From the NCBI GenBank assembly GCA_964540165.1, contig CAZILU010000003.1:1-60480 (forward strand): 60,480 nucleotides of DNA. Reading direction: 5' to 3'. Below the pieces are notes generated by a model. That model made no database searches and was not told the origin of the DNA. It saw only the letters and a list, made by a program, of their open reading frames with translations. The position numbers and the translations under genes were made by a program. The stretch comes from Mariniphaga sp964540165. GTDB taxonomy: Bacteria > Bacteroidota > Bacteroidia > Bacteroidales > Prolixibacteraceae. Positions 17,437 through 26,349 of this stretch are shown in pieces (the first letter of the stretch is position 1; each line of letters opens with the position of its first letter).

Positions 17437-18456
17437 TCAAATTGACCTTTCCAAAGGCAATGTTGTTTCACTTGTAACTCTCCTGTTAACAAATGGAAGA
17501 ACCAACAGAGAAATGATCCCGATTAAAATAACCATAACCGTTGTTGAGGTGTGTGCTACGAAAGCAAAAATAATTCCATTCTCATAGGCAACGCCATATA
17601 GTGACAAAGCTTCCTTTGCCATAAAATGCCAGGCACCAATCCCACCCTGAACCGGTGCAACCATGCCAAAGCTTGCCAGAACAAATGTTGTCAGACCTGC
17701 CACCGGCGATAAATGAGCAGTGAAATCAAAAGCAAAAAATACGACATATAACATCAGGTAATACAACGACCAAATGGCTATTGAATGAAAAATCAACCAC
17801 CCTTTCTTTTTGCTGGAAAGGATAGAGACAAAACCCTCTTTAAGATTCATCAGAATGCCATATAACTTTTTATAGAGCAGGGTGTGTTTTAGTGTTCTTC
17901 GGAATACGAAGGCTGCAACGAACAGGGCAACCAATAAAACAAGCAGCAGGGGATTGGTAAACAATCGCTGCAATTGCATCATCACTTCCGGATTCTCTCC
18001 GACAAAACGCACCATCTGCCCAAATTGAAGAAAAATAACAAGCAGCAGTAATACCATCAGGGAGAAAACATCCAGGGCGCGTTCGGCAACCACAGTTCCG
18101 ATCAGTTTTGTAAATGATATTTTTTCATACCGGGCTAAAACGCCACAACGGGATATCTCCCCCATCCGCGGAAAAGCCATATTCATCAGGTAACCAACCA
18201 TTACAGCCATAAATGTATTGAAAAATCGCGGCTTATGACTAATCGGTTCTATCATTAATCCCCACCGAATGGTACGGGAAATATGGCTAAGCAAGCCAAT
18301 GAAAAGTGAAAGACCAATCCAATAGTAATTCACCTCATTTTTCAATACCGATTTGATGTGTTCGATATCCTGATCCTTATAAATTAACCAAAAAATTGCG
18401 GCCCCCAACGTAAAAAACAGGAGAAATTTAATGACCTTTAAAACTATGTTTCTCAA
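17437..18456 (-). CDS. Flippase-like integral membrane protein (LPG synthase TM / UPF0104 family)
   Basis: This 339-residue polytopic protein has about eight hydrophobic segments and the family motifs RTIRWGLMIEPI near residue 60, GYLMNMAFPRMGEISRCGVL (R and E in the first conserved loop) and GMVAPVQGGIGAWHFMAKEAL near residue 270. It matches the lysylphosphatidylglycerol synthetase transmembrane-region family without the C-terminal catalytic domain. Such stand-alone forms are thought to move or bind lipids, but this is not settled. It probably leads the operon with the LolC/E-like and Nudix genes. Confidence 0.88.
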   Translation of the reverse strand: MRNIVLKVIKFLLFFTLGAAIFWLIYKDQDIEHIKSVLKNEVNYYWIGLSLFIGLLSHISRTIRWGLMIEPISHKPRFFNTFMAVMVGYLMNMAFPRMGEISRCGVLARYEKISFTKLIGTVVAERALDVFSLMVLLLLVIFLQFGQMVRFVGENPEVMMQLQRLFTNPLLLVLLVALFVAAFVFRRTLKHTLLYKKLYGILMNLKEGFVSILSSKKKGWLIFHSIAIWSLYYLMLYVVFFAFDFTAHLSPVAGLTTFVLASFGMVAPVQGGIGAWHFMAKEALSLYGVAYENGIIFAFVAHTSTTVMVILIGIISLLVLPFVNRRVTSETTLPLERSI

Positions 18457-18566
18457 GATTAATATTTTAAGAAATCTTTCTCTTTAGTTTTCGGTTCCCC
18501 GATTTTTTATATTTTCGGGATGCGAAAATGAAAGAATGATTTCAGGTTTTATAAAAGACAAAAATA

Positions 18567-18574
18567 TAAATTTG
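18567..18574 (+). promoter_or_regulatory. -7 element TAAATTTG upstream of rsmA
   Basis: This is a TAnnTTTG match 64 bp before rsmA. No clear -33 partner is present, so confidence is low. Confidence 0.3.
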
Positions 18575-18637
18575 TTTGATTTATTTTAACAGACTTCAGA
18601 TTTAAGTAGTTTACTGAAATGAGCGAGACAGGAGATA

Positions 18638-19402
18638 ATGAGTGTAGTGAAACCCAAAAAAAAACTTGGTCAACATTTTCTGACCGATCAGAATATTGCT
18701 CGGAAAATTGTTGATAGTCTGGACACCACGATTCCTGATATCGTCGAAGTGGGACCCGGGATGGGCGTACTGACTCGTTTTTTACTTCAACACCCCGATC
18801 GTACTGTATTTGCCATCGAAATTGATCCGGAATCTGTCAGTTACCTGCAAAAAGAGTTTCCTGAAATGGAGGGAAGAATCATCGCTGCTGATTTTCTTCG
18901 GTGGGATACAACCAACCTGCCACCCGTTTTCAGCATCATCGGCAACTTCCCATACAACATATCTTCCCAAATCTTTTTTAGAATATTGGAACTTAAAAAC
19001 CAGGTACCCCAAGTGGTTGGCATGGTTCAAAAAGAGGTAGCCGAGCGGTTAACGGCTTCGCCTGGAAGTAAAACTTATGGAATTTTATCCGTTTTGTTGA
19101 GTGCTTATTACCGAACGGAGTATCTTTTCACCGTATCACCAAACGTATTCATCCCTCCACCAAAGGTTCAATCGGCAGTCATCAGACTCAGACGAAACGA
19201 GGTAAAAGAGCTGGATTGTGATGAAATCCTATTTTTTAAAACGGTGAAAGCCGCTTTCAACAAACGACGAAAGATGCTCCGGAATTCCCTTGCTGAACCA
19301 GGCCTGGAATTACCGGAGCAATATGCAGATAAAAGACCGGAACAACTGGCTGTTTCCGACTTCATTGCAATAACGAAAGCGATCGAACAATTCCGGAGGT
19401 AA
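18638..19402 (+). CDS. rsmA: 16S rRNA (adenine(1518)-N(6)/adenine(1519)-N(6))-dimethyltransferase
   Basis: This 254-residue SAM-dependent methyltransferase (KsgA) dimethylates two adenines in helix 45 of 16S rRNA late in 30S assembly. The N-terminus has KKKLGQHFLTDQNIARKI, the SAM loop is VEVGPGMGVLT, acidic motif II is FAIEIDPES, and the catalytic motif IV is NFPYNISSQIFF. The C-terminal domain carries the KAAFNKRRKMLRNSL helix typical of the family. It is followed 35 bp later by mgtE, a pairing common in Bacteroidota. Confidence 0.96.
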   Translation: MSVVKPKKKLGQHFLTDQNIARKIVDSLDTTIPDIVEVGPGMGVLTRFLLQHPDRTVFAIEIDPESVSYLQKEFPEMEGRIIAADFLRWDTTNLPPVFSIIGNFPYNISSQIFFRILELKNQVPQVVGMVQKEVAERLTASPGSKTYGILSVLLSAYYRTEYLFTVSPNVFIPPPKVQSAVIRLRRNEVKELDCDEILFFKTVKAAFNKRRKMLRNSLAEPGLELPEQYADKRPEQLAVSDFIAITKAIEQFRR

Positions 19403-19437
19403 AGTAAGGGATGACCACCTGTTTAAATTGGCTTGTT

Positions 19438-20796
19438 ATGGAATTTGAAATTACCAAAGAATATATTGAAAGGCTCAAAGAACTCATCGAGCATAATAAT
19501 ACAGATGAGTTAAAGGCTACCATTGAACCGTTACATCCGGCTGATATAGCCGAAGTAATGGATGATCTCTCAATGGAGGAGGCAAAGTTTATCTATCTCT
19601 TACTGGAGGGAGAAAAAGCTTCAGATGTACTGGTTGAAATACCGGAACATAACCGGAAACGCTTTCTGAAAGTACTGCCTCCGGAAGTAATTGCCAGCAA
19701 GTTCATCGAATATATGGATTCAGATGATGCTGCAGATATCGTTGCTGATCTGGACGAGGAGCTGAAAAAAGAGGTTCTGAAAGAGATTGAAGATACCGAA
19801 CAAGCAGGAGATATTGTCGATTTGTTGGAATACGAAGAAGATTCTGCCGGTGGAATTATGGCCAAAGAGTTGGTCTCGGTAAATGAAAACTGGACCGTGG
19901 CAACCTGCCTGAAAGAGATCAGTCGTCAGGCAGAGGAGGTAGATGAGATCTATTACATTTATGTCATCGACGATCAACAACGCCTTAAAGGTGTTCTTTC
20001 CCTTAAAAAACTGATCCTAAATTCCACCAACACAAAGATCTCCAACATCTATGAACCCGATGTAAAAAGTGTAAGAACCAGTGTGCGGCAGGAAGAAGTG
20101 GCTGAAATCATGGATAAATACGACCTGGTAGCCATTCCGGTCATTGATGATATTGGCCGGTTAAAAGGACGTATCACTTTCGACGATGTTATCGATTTTG
20201 TCCGCGAAGAGGCCGAACGCGACTATCAGATGATTTCCGGTATCACAGGCGATATAGAACCTGACGATAAGCCTTTGGAAATCATTAAAGCCCGTTTTCC
20301 CTGGCTTCTTATCGGCCTGATCGGCGGTATTTTAGGGGCATTGGTTTTAGGCAGTTATGAATCCGAAATCAGCCATGTAACCGAATTGGCCTTTTTTATT
20401 CCGCTTATTGCGGCTATGGCCGGCAACGTGGGTGTTCAATCCTCATCCATCGTTGTGCAGAGCATTGCCAGTGGCGTTAAAGATGTGGGAACCACCGGCA
20501 AAAGGCTTCTAAAAGAGCTGATGGTCTCCTTTGCAACCGCTTTCATCTTTGCCCTGCTCATTTTTATATATAACTTTTTTGTCCAGGGAAATATCAGCCT
20601 GACACTTTCAGTCTCCATATCCCTCTTTATCGTTATGCTCTATGCATCCTTTTTCGGCACTCTGATTCCATTGATTTTAAACCGGTTTAAGATCGATCCG
20701 GCATTGGCAACCGGTCCGTTTATTACAACAATGAACGACATCCTCGGCCTTTTTATCTACTTTGCCGTTGGAAAAATGTTTTTTGATTTTTTATAA
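19438..20796 (+). CDS. mgtE: Magnesium transporter MgtE
   Basis: This 452-residue channel has the N-terminal superhelical domain (LHPADIAEVMDDLS, then DSDDAADIVADLDEE), two CBS domains around residues 135-255 (AGGIMAKELVSV, VIDDIGRLKGRITFDDVIDFV), a linker helix and five C-terminal helices containing NVGVQSSSIVVQSIA. The family imports Mg2+ and is gated by Mg2+ binding to the cytosolic domains. The start at 19438 (MEFEITKEYIERL) was chosen because it matches the usual length; an in-frame ATG at 19411 would add nine non-conserved residues. It is probably co-transcribed with rsmA. Confidence 0.94.
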   Translation: MEFEITKEYIERLKELIEHNNTDELKATIEPLHPADIAEVMDDLSMEEAKFIYLLLEGEKASDVLVEIPEHNRKRFLKVLPPEVIASKFIEYMDSDDAADIVADLDEELKKEVLKEIEDTEQAGDIVDLLEYEEDSAGGIMAKELVSVNENWTVATCLKEISRQAEEVDEIYYIYVIDDQQRLKGVLSLKKLILNSTNTKISNIYEPDVKSVRTSVRQEEVAEIMDKYDLVAIPVIDDIGRLKGRITFDDVIDFVREEAERDYQMISGITGDIEPDDKPLEIIKARFPWLLIGLIGGILGALVLGSYESEISHVTELAFFIPLIAAMAGNVGVQSSSIVVQSIASGVKDVGTTGKRLLKELMVSFATAFIFALLIFIYNFFVQGNISLTLSVSISLFIVMLYASFFGTLIPLILNRFKIDPALATGPFITTMNDILGLFIYFAVGKMFFDFL

Positions 20797-20859
20797 GCCT
20801 GACAAATCCGGATGGAAAAAATTATCTGCCCGTTAGATTTATAATTGGTATCTGCCCGG

Positions 20860-22113
20860 CTAAACAGCATTCATTGCTACAACCGGATTCATTGCTGCTG
20901 CGGTTTTGGCAGGCATCAACCCGGCAAAAAAGCCAATAATTCCGGAAATCAACAATCCCTTCACCACATTACCGGCAGTGAGACTGATTGAAAACTCGGT
21001 GACATGTTGGACCACCAACGTTCCAATGAAAATCAGGATCAGTCCCAGTATACCTCCGATGACAGAGAGCACAACCGCTTCAAATATAAACTCGAGCAGT
21101 ATAAAGTATTTTTTAGCTCCAAGTGATTTTTCAATGCCAATGATTCGGGTACGCTCCTTCACCGAAACAAACATGATATTGGCAATTCCAAATCCCCCGA
21201 CCAATATCGAAAACCCTCCGATGATCCAACCAGCCAAATTAAATACGCTAAAAAATTGCTCAAACTGATTGGAAATCAGACTGACCTCATTGAGTGCAAA
21301 ATTATTCTCTTCCAACGGCTTTAACCTTCTGATACTTCGCATAACGCCCTCCAGCTCCGCAATAAAATGGTGCTGATTAACCCCGGGTTTTGCTTTGACA
21401 CAAAGGGTCTGTCCTACGTCCCGATTGCCTATATCCATCATGTAAAACGACTTAACAATGCCGATATGAATATTATTATCCATGCTGGTGCCAAACATAT
21501 CCTGCCCGGTCTTCTCATAAACACCAATGATCCGAAAATTAAATCCCTGGATTTTGATCGACTCACCTACCGGATCCTGACCGGGAAAAAGTTTTTCAGC
21601 AACAACAGCACCAATGATCGCAACCGATGCCCCGGTATGCATCTCGTTCGCAGAAAAATATCGCCCAGCCGAAACCTTTAACCCCCAGGCATCGGCTAAA
21701 GGGAAAGTTGTTGCCATCACCGTGGTATTTTCAATCTGATTACCACCAAATTGAGCTGTTCTTGAAAATCCATAAAAAAATACAGTATGTTGAACCGACG
21801 GAGCCCGGCTTTTAATTTCGTCTGCCTCATTTATGGCAGGAACCGGCCGGTTCTGGTACTTCCACCAGGGGTATTCACGCTCCCCTTCGGGAGGAGCCCA
21901 AGGCCATTTCTGAATATAGACCAGATTGCTCCCCAAACGATCAAGGCTATCGCGAATGTATCGTTCAAGAGAATCGATCACGGTAAATACCGATACAATA
22001 GCAAAAATTCCGATGGTGATTCCAAGCAGCGACAAAAAAGTGCGCAACTTATTTACCCGCAAAGAGTTATATGCGAATGAAAAACTTTCTAATATCAGCC
22101 TGGTTAAAACCAT
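20860..22113 (-). CDS. ABC transporter permease, MacB-like
   Basis: This 417-residue protein has an N-terminal helix (LRTFLSLLGITIGIFAIVSVF) typical of the MacB_PCD domain, a large periplasmic region (about 40-275) with GREY-type loops, and three FtsX-type helices at the end (GGFSILVGGFGIANIMFVSVKERTRIIGIEKSLGA, and the closing IIGFFAGLMPAKTAAAMNPV). MacB-type permeases transmit mechanical movement to the periplasm, often for export of peptides or lipoproteins, and need a LolD-like ATPase. None is encoded next to it. It is convergent with mgtE and divergent from purH. Confidence 0.88.
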   Translation of the reverse strand: MVLTRLILESFSFAYNSLRVNKLRTFLSLLGITIGIFAIVSVFTVIDSLERYIRDSLDRLGSNLVYIQKWPWAPPEGEREYPWWKYQNRPVPAINEADEIKSRAPSVQHTVFFYGFSRTAQFGGNQIENTTVMATTFPLADAWGLKVSAGRYFSANEMHTGASVAIIGAVVAEKLFPGQDPVGESIKIQGFNFRIIGVYEKTGQDMFGTSMDNNIHIGIVKSFYMMDIGNRDVGQTLCVKAKPGVNQHHFIAELEGVMRSIRRLKPLEENNFALNEVSLISNQFEQFFSVFNLAGWIIGGFSILVGGFGIANIMFVSVKERTRIIGIEKSLGAKKYFILLEFIFEAVVLSVIGGILGLILIFIGTLVVQHVTEFSISLTAGNVVKGLLISGIIGFFAGLMPAKTAAAMNPVVAMNAV

Positions 22114-22331
22114 TGATTCATTGATTGCCTGTATAAAAAAATTAGATCAACATCCTTTTCTGCCGGCTTTGCCACCGATATAACTAAATCGAACGATAAA
22201 AAACCGTATATTAGTGTCAATTTTCTAACATTGATTACAACAAAAAAGTAATTTGTATTTATTAACCTGCCGTAAGGAAAGAAAAATCCATGAAACTTGC
22301 TGTTTTTTAAACGGATCTGTTTTGATTTTTC

Positions 22332-22339
22332 TATCTTTG
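22332..22339 (+). promoter_or_regulatory. -7 element TATCTTTG of purH
   Basis: This is a perfect TAnnTTTG match 25 bp before the purH start codon. The -33 region lacks TTTG, so the promoter may need an activator or be weak. Confidence 0.5.
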
Positions 22340-22364
22340 CAGGCAAAATTGTAATTTTAAGTAA

Positions 22365-23957
22365 ATGACTGATATTAAAAAAATTAAGAACGCACTTATT
22401 TCCGTTTATCACAAAAATAATCTGGAAGGTATCATTCATCAGCTAAATACCCTTGGTGTTAAAATAATTAGCACCGGAGGTACAAAAAATTTTATTGAAT
22501 CTCTTGGTGTTGAGGTAACTTCGGTAGAAAGCCTGACCAGCTATCCATCGATATTGGGAGGTCGGGTAAAGACGCTGCATCCCAAAATCTTTGGTGGAAT
22601 TCTGTCGCGCCGTGACAATACCGGTGACCTTAATCAGTTACAGGATTTTGACATTCAGGAAATTGACCTTGTAATCGTTGATTTATACCCCTTTGAAAGC
22701 ACCGTTCGTTCCGGAGCTTCAGAGCAAGATATTATTGAAAAAATTGATATCGGGGGCATCTCACTGATTCGTGCAGCAGCCAAAAACTTTCAGGATGTAA
22801 TTATCGTTCCATCTCAAAATGAATACCTTCCGCTGCTTGAATTGTTAAAAGAGCAGCAGGGAATATCTCGTCTGGAAGATCGCAAATGGTTTGCTGCAAG
22901 GGCCTTTTCAGTCTCCTCTCACTACGATACTGCCATTTTCAATTATTTCAATCAGAAAACCGCAGAGCCTGCCGAACGGATTAGCCTGAACAAGGGGCAG
23001 GTATTACGATACGGTGAAAATCCACACCAACAGGCAACTTTTTATGCATTCGACAATGTACCATCCGGAATTTCATTAGCCAACGCCCGCGTACTTCAAG
23101 GGAAAGCACTGTCGTACAACAACATGCTTGATGCCGATGCGGCATGGAAATCGGCCAGTGATGCCTTTCATGCCGTAGCTCATATCAAAAACAAAGTTGC
23201 CGTCTCCGTAATCAAGCACCTTAATCCCTGTGGATTGGCAGTCACCAGCTCCATCCTTCATTCGCTTGAACTGGCGTGGGCCGGAGATCCGATCAGTGCT
23301 TTTGGAAGTATCATCTGTTTTACCGAAACAGTGACCGAAGAGGTGGCTGCCTGGTTTAGTGATAAGTTTGTTGAGATCATCATTGCTCCGTCATTCACAA
23401 CCGAGGCTCTTTCCATCTTTGAGAAGAAGAAAAACCTGCGGCTTCTGGAAACGCCGGTGAAAGCAGAGGTTACGCATGAAAAACTCTATCGGTCAATTAG
23501 TGGAGGCATGTTGGTTCAGGATGAAGATGAAGGGATGGATGGCGCGTTTGAGCAGGTTACAGAAAAAGAATTCGACGAAGCGAAAATCAGCCTCGCCCGC
23601 TTCGGCGTCACAGCATGTAAACACCTGAAAAGCAATGCCATTGCTGTTGTAACAAAGAATAACGACGGTGCCTTTTGGCTTACCGGAGCGGGAATGGGGC
23701 AACCCAATCGCCTCGACAGCCTGCGGCACCTCACCATGCCTCGGTTCTACTTGAAAGAGGGTGTTGATATTAAAAATTCCGTTTTGATTTCCGATGCCTT
23801 TTTCCCGTTCCGCGACAGCATTGAAGCTGCCAACGAATATGGAGTAAAGTATATCGTTGAACCAGGGGGGAGCATCCGCGACAAAGAGGTAATCGAAGCG
23901 TGCAATGAATTTGGCATTGCCATGGTATTTACCGGGAGAAGACATTTTAAACATTGA
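22365..23957 (+). CDS. purH: Bifunctional AICAR transformylase / IMP cyclohydrolase
   Basis: This 530-residue enzyme catalyses the last two steps of IMP synthesis. The MGS-like IMP cyclohydrolase domain (about 1-190) includes IISTGGTKNFIESLG, GGRVKTLHPKIFGGIL and the IDIGGISLIRAAAKN stretch. The transformylase domain has LRYGENPHQQA, the catalytic VIKHLNPCGLAV and the closing VEPGGSIRDKEVIEACNEFGIAMVFTGRRHFKH. Length and motifs are complete. mreB begins 14 bp later, so purH is probably the first gene of the mre-mrd operon, an arrangement common in Bacteroidota. Confidence 0.97.
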   Translation: MTDIKKIKNALISVYHKNNLEGIIHQLNTLGVKIISTGGTKNFIESLGVEVTSVESLTSYPSILGGRVKTLHPKIFGGILSRRDNTGDLNQLQDFDIQEIDLVIVDLYPFESTVRSGASEQDIIEKIDIGGISLIRAAAKNFQDVIIVPSQNEYLPLLELLKEQQGISRLEDRKWFAARAFSVSSHYDTAIFNYFNQKTAEPAERISLNKGQVLRYGENPHQQATFYAFDNVPSGISLANARVLQGKALSYNNMLDADAAWKSASDAFHAVAHIKNKVAVSVIKHLNPCGLAVTSSILHSLELAWAGDPISAFGSIICFTETVTEEVAAWFSDKFVEIIIAPSFTTEALSIFEKKKNLRLLETPVKAEVTHEKLYRSISGGMLVQDEDEGMDGAFEQVTEKEFDEAKISLARFGVTACKHLKSNAIAVVTKNNDGAFWLTGAGMGQPNRLDSLRHLTMPRFYLKEGVDIKNSVLISDAFFPFRDSIEAANEYGVKYIVEPGGSIRDKEVIEACNEFGIAMVFTGRRHFKH

Positions 23958-23971
23958 AAAATTAAGCATAG

Positions 23972-24994
23972 ATGGGATTATTCTCGTTTTTAACCCAGGA
24001 GATTGCAATCGATCTGGGTACAGCAAACACCATAATCATCCACAACGACAAAATTGTGGTTGATGAACCATCCATTGTTGCCATCGACCTTAAATCCGAA
24101 AAGATGGTAGCCATTGGAGAGAAAGCACGGCAGATGCAAGGAAAAACTCATGCCAATCTGAAAACCATCAGGCCTTTGCGCGATGGGGTGATAGCCGACT
24201 TTAATGCCGCAGAGCAGATGATCAGGGGAATGATTAAAATGATCAATCCCAAGCCCCGCATGTTCTCACCGGCATTAAAAATGGTTGTTTGCATCCCTTC
24301 AGGCAGTACCGAAGTGGAAGTAAGAGCGGTAAGGGATTCGGCCGAGCATGCCGGTGGACGAGAAGTTTATATGATCTATGAGCCTTTGGCTGCTGCCATT
24401 GGAATTGGACTGGATGTAGAAGCTCCGGAAGGAAATATGATTGTTGACATCGGTGGCGGGACAACGGAAATTGCTGTCATTTCATTAGGGGGAATCGTAA
24501 CCAATAAATCCATTCGTATTGCCGGTGACGATCTTACCGCTGATATCATGGAGTATATGCGTCACCAACACAACATTAAAATTGGTGATCGTACGGCTGA
24601 AGAGATCAAAATTCACGTCGGATCAGCCCTTTCCCAACTTAAAGACCCACCACCCGATTTTATCGTCCAGGGTCCTAACCAGATGACAGCACTGCCAATT
24701 GAAGTTCCTGTATCTTATCAGGAGATTGCTCATTGCCTTGAAAAATCAATTTCTAAAATAGAAACCGCTGTATTGGGAGCGTTAGAGCAAACCCCTCCCG
24801 AGCTATACGCCGACATTGTTACCAAAGGCATCTGGCTTGCCGGTGGAGGAGCTTTATTAAGGGGATTAGACAAACGGCTTACCGATAAAATCGGCATCAC
24901 CTTTCGTGTCGCCGATGATCCGCTAAGAGCCGTTGTCCGGGGTACCGGAATAGCACTGAAAAATGTCGATAAATTCCCGTTCCTGATCAGATAA
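23972..24994 (+). CDS. mreB: Rod shape-determining protein MreB
   Basis: This 340-residue actin homologue forms membrane-bound filaments that guide lateral cell-wall synthesis. An amphipathic N-terminus (MGLFSFLTQEIAIDLGTANT) carries phosphate loop 1; IVDIGGGTTEIAVISLGG is phosphate loop 2; WLAGGGALLRGLDK is the adenosine motif. Length is standard. It lies in the order purH-mreB-mreC-mreD-mrdA-rodA with short gaps, which points to one elongasome operon. Confidence 0.97.
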   Translation: MGLFSFLTQEIAIDLGTANTIIIHNDKIVVDEPSIVAIDLKSEKMVAIGEKARQMQGKTHANLKTIRPLRDGVIADFNAAEQMIRGMIKMINPKPRMFSPALKMVVCIPSGSTEVEVRAVRDSAEHAGGREVYMIYEPLAAAIGIGLDVEAPEGNMIVDIGGGTTEIAVISLGGIVTNKSIRIAGDDLTADIMEYMRHQHNIKIGDRTAEEIKIHVGSALSQLKDPPPDFIVQGPNQMTALPIEVPVSYQEIAHCLEKSISKIETAVLGALEQTPPELYADIVTKGIWLAGGGALLRGLDKRLTDKIGITFRVADDPLRAVVRGTGIALKNVDKFPFLIR

Positions 24995-25012
24995 CGATCG
25001 GAGTTGTAAGTC

Positions 25013-25858
25013 ATGAGATCCCTTATCAGGTATTTGTTAAAACACCATGCATTTGTACTTTTCATACTATTAGAGTCATTTGCCCTGACTATGGTTTTTA
25101 ACCATAATAGTTTCCAGCGATCGAAATACCTGAACTCAGCGAACCGAATTACCGGAGCAATTTATAAATTACAACACTCCATTACTGGTTATTTCGGTCT
25201 GAACCGAATAAACAGAGAACTGGCAGCGGAAAATGCCCGGCTACGGGCTTTTATTTACAATCAATCTCCGGAAACTCAACTCTCCAGTATCAATGAGAAA
25301 ACCTCATTCCCGGGAGATTCTGCCATCCGGGTCGTTGCCGCCATGGTAATAAACAATACGGTCAACCGCCCGTTCAATTACATCACCCTGAATAGAGGCC
25401 GTAAAGATGGAATTAAACCCGACCAGGGAATCATATCTTCAAACGGAGTGGTTGGTATTATAGCCCAGGTATCCGAATCCTATGCCATGGGCCTCTCTGT
25501 ACTTAACAAACGATGGAGCATTTCTGCCAAACTGAAAAAAAACGGCTACTTCGGTTCTCTCCTGTGGGAGGGAGATGATTATCGCATCGCTTCCCTGACC
25601 GAGATTCCCCTGCATGTTGATGTTCAAAAAGGAGACACAGTTATTACCAGCGGATACTCTTCTATATTTCCTGAAGGGATTGTTATTGGAATCGTACAGG
25701 ATCTCACCCAACCGGAAGGTGAAAATTACCACGCAATCGATGTCAGACTATCTGTCGACTTTAAAGCACTTTCGCATGTCGAAATTATTGATTTTCAGAA
25801 AAAAGACGAACTGGATGAACTCTTAAACACCATCGATTATGACCTGGAACGGAATTAA
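25013..25858 (+). CDS. mreC: Cell shape-determining protein MreC
   Basis: This 281-residue bitopic protein has a TM helix near residues 14-32 (HHAFVLFILLESFALTMVF), a coiled-coil segment (RINRELAAENARLRAFI) and a beta-rich periplasmic domain with NYITLNRGRKDGIKPDQGI and VQKGDTVITSGYSSIFPEGI. MreC links MreB to PBP2 and RodA. Its last 20 bp overlap mreD, which suggests coupled translation. Confidence 0.95.
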   Translation: MRSLIRYLLKHHAFVLFILLESFALTMVFNHNSFQRSKYLNSANRITGAIYKLQHSITGYFGLNRINRELAAENARLRAFIYNQSPETQLSSINEKTSFPGDSAIRVVAAMVINNTVNRPFNYITLNRGRKDGIKPDQGIISSNGVVGIIAQVSESYAMGLSVLNKRWSISAKLKKNGYFGSLLWEGDDYRIASLTEIPLHVDVQKGDTVITSGYSSIFPEGIVIGIVQDLTQPEGENYHAIDVRLSVDFKALSHVEIIDFQKKDELDELLNTIDYDLERN

Positions 25859-26342
25859 ATATGGGATCATGTTCATGGTACTGGTTCTGATACAGGTACT
25901 GATTCTTAACCAGGTACATTTCAGCGGATACATAAATCCAGCCATCTACATCCTTTTTATCATGCTACTCCCCATTTCAATACAGCGATATTTGTTGTTG
26001 ATTTTAGCATTTATTATCGGATTAACTGTCGATATTTTTTCTGACAGTCTGGGCATCCATTCGGCTGCATCGGTCTTTATCGCATATATCAGGCCTTCAG
26101 TAATACGAATCATATCCAGCAGAGAAGAAGATCGCAACGATTATCCGGGATTAAAACAGAACAAGCTGACCTGGTTTTTGTATTATACAACGCTAATGGT
26201 ATTCATCCATCACTTAATAATCTTCTATTTAGACTATTTTACATTTTCTCACTTTTTTCATACACTGTTAAAAGTAGTGATGAGTTCCCTTTTTTCTATC
26301 TTTATGGTTATTTTGAGTCAGTATATAATATTTAGGGAGTAA
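25839..26342 (+). CDS. mreD: Rod shape-determining protein MreD
   Basis: This 167-residue membrane protein has five to six hydrophobic helices (for example GIMFMVLVLIQVLILNQVHF and FIIGLTVDIFSDSLGIHSAA, the latter with the family D-x-F-x-D-S/T loop). It begins inside the end of mreC (20-bp overlap) in another frame. MreD is a core elongasome membrane component. Identity rests on length, topology, the DIFSDSLGIH motif and position. Confidence 0.92.
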   Translation: MTWNGIKYGIMFMVLVLIQVLILNQVHFSGYINPAIYILFIMLLPISIQRYLLLILAFIIGLTVDIFSDSLGIHSAASVFIAYIRPSVIRIISSREEDRNDYPGLKQNKLTWFLYYTTLMVFIHHLIIFYLDYFTFSHFFHTLLKVVMSSLFSIFMVILSQYIIFRE

Positions 26343-26349
26343 GCAAGGG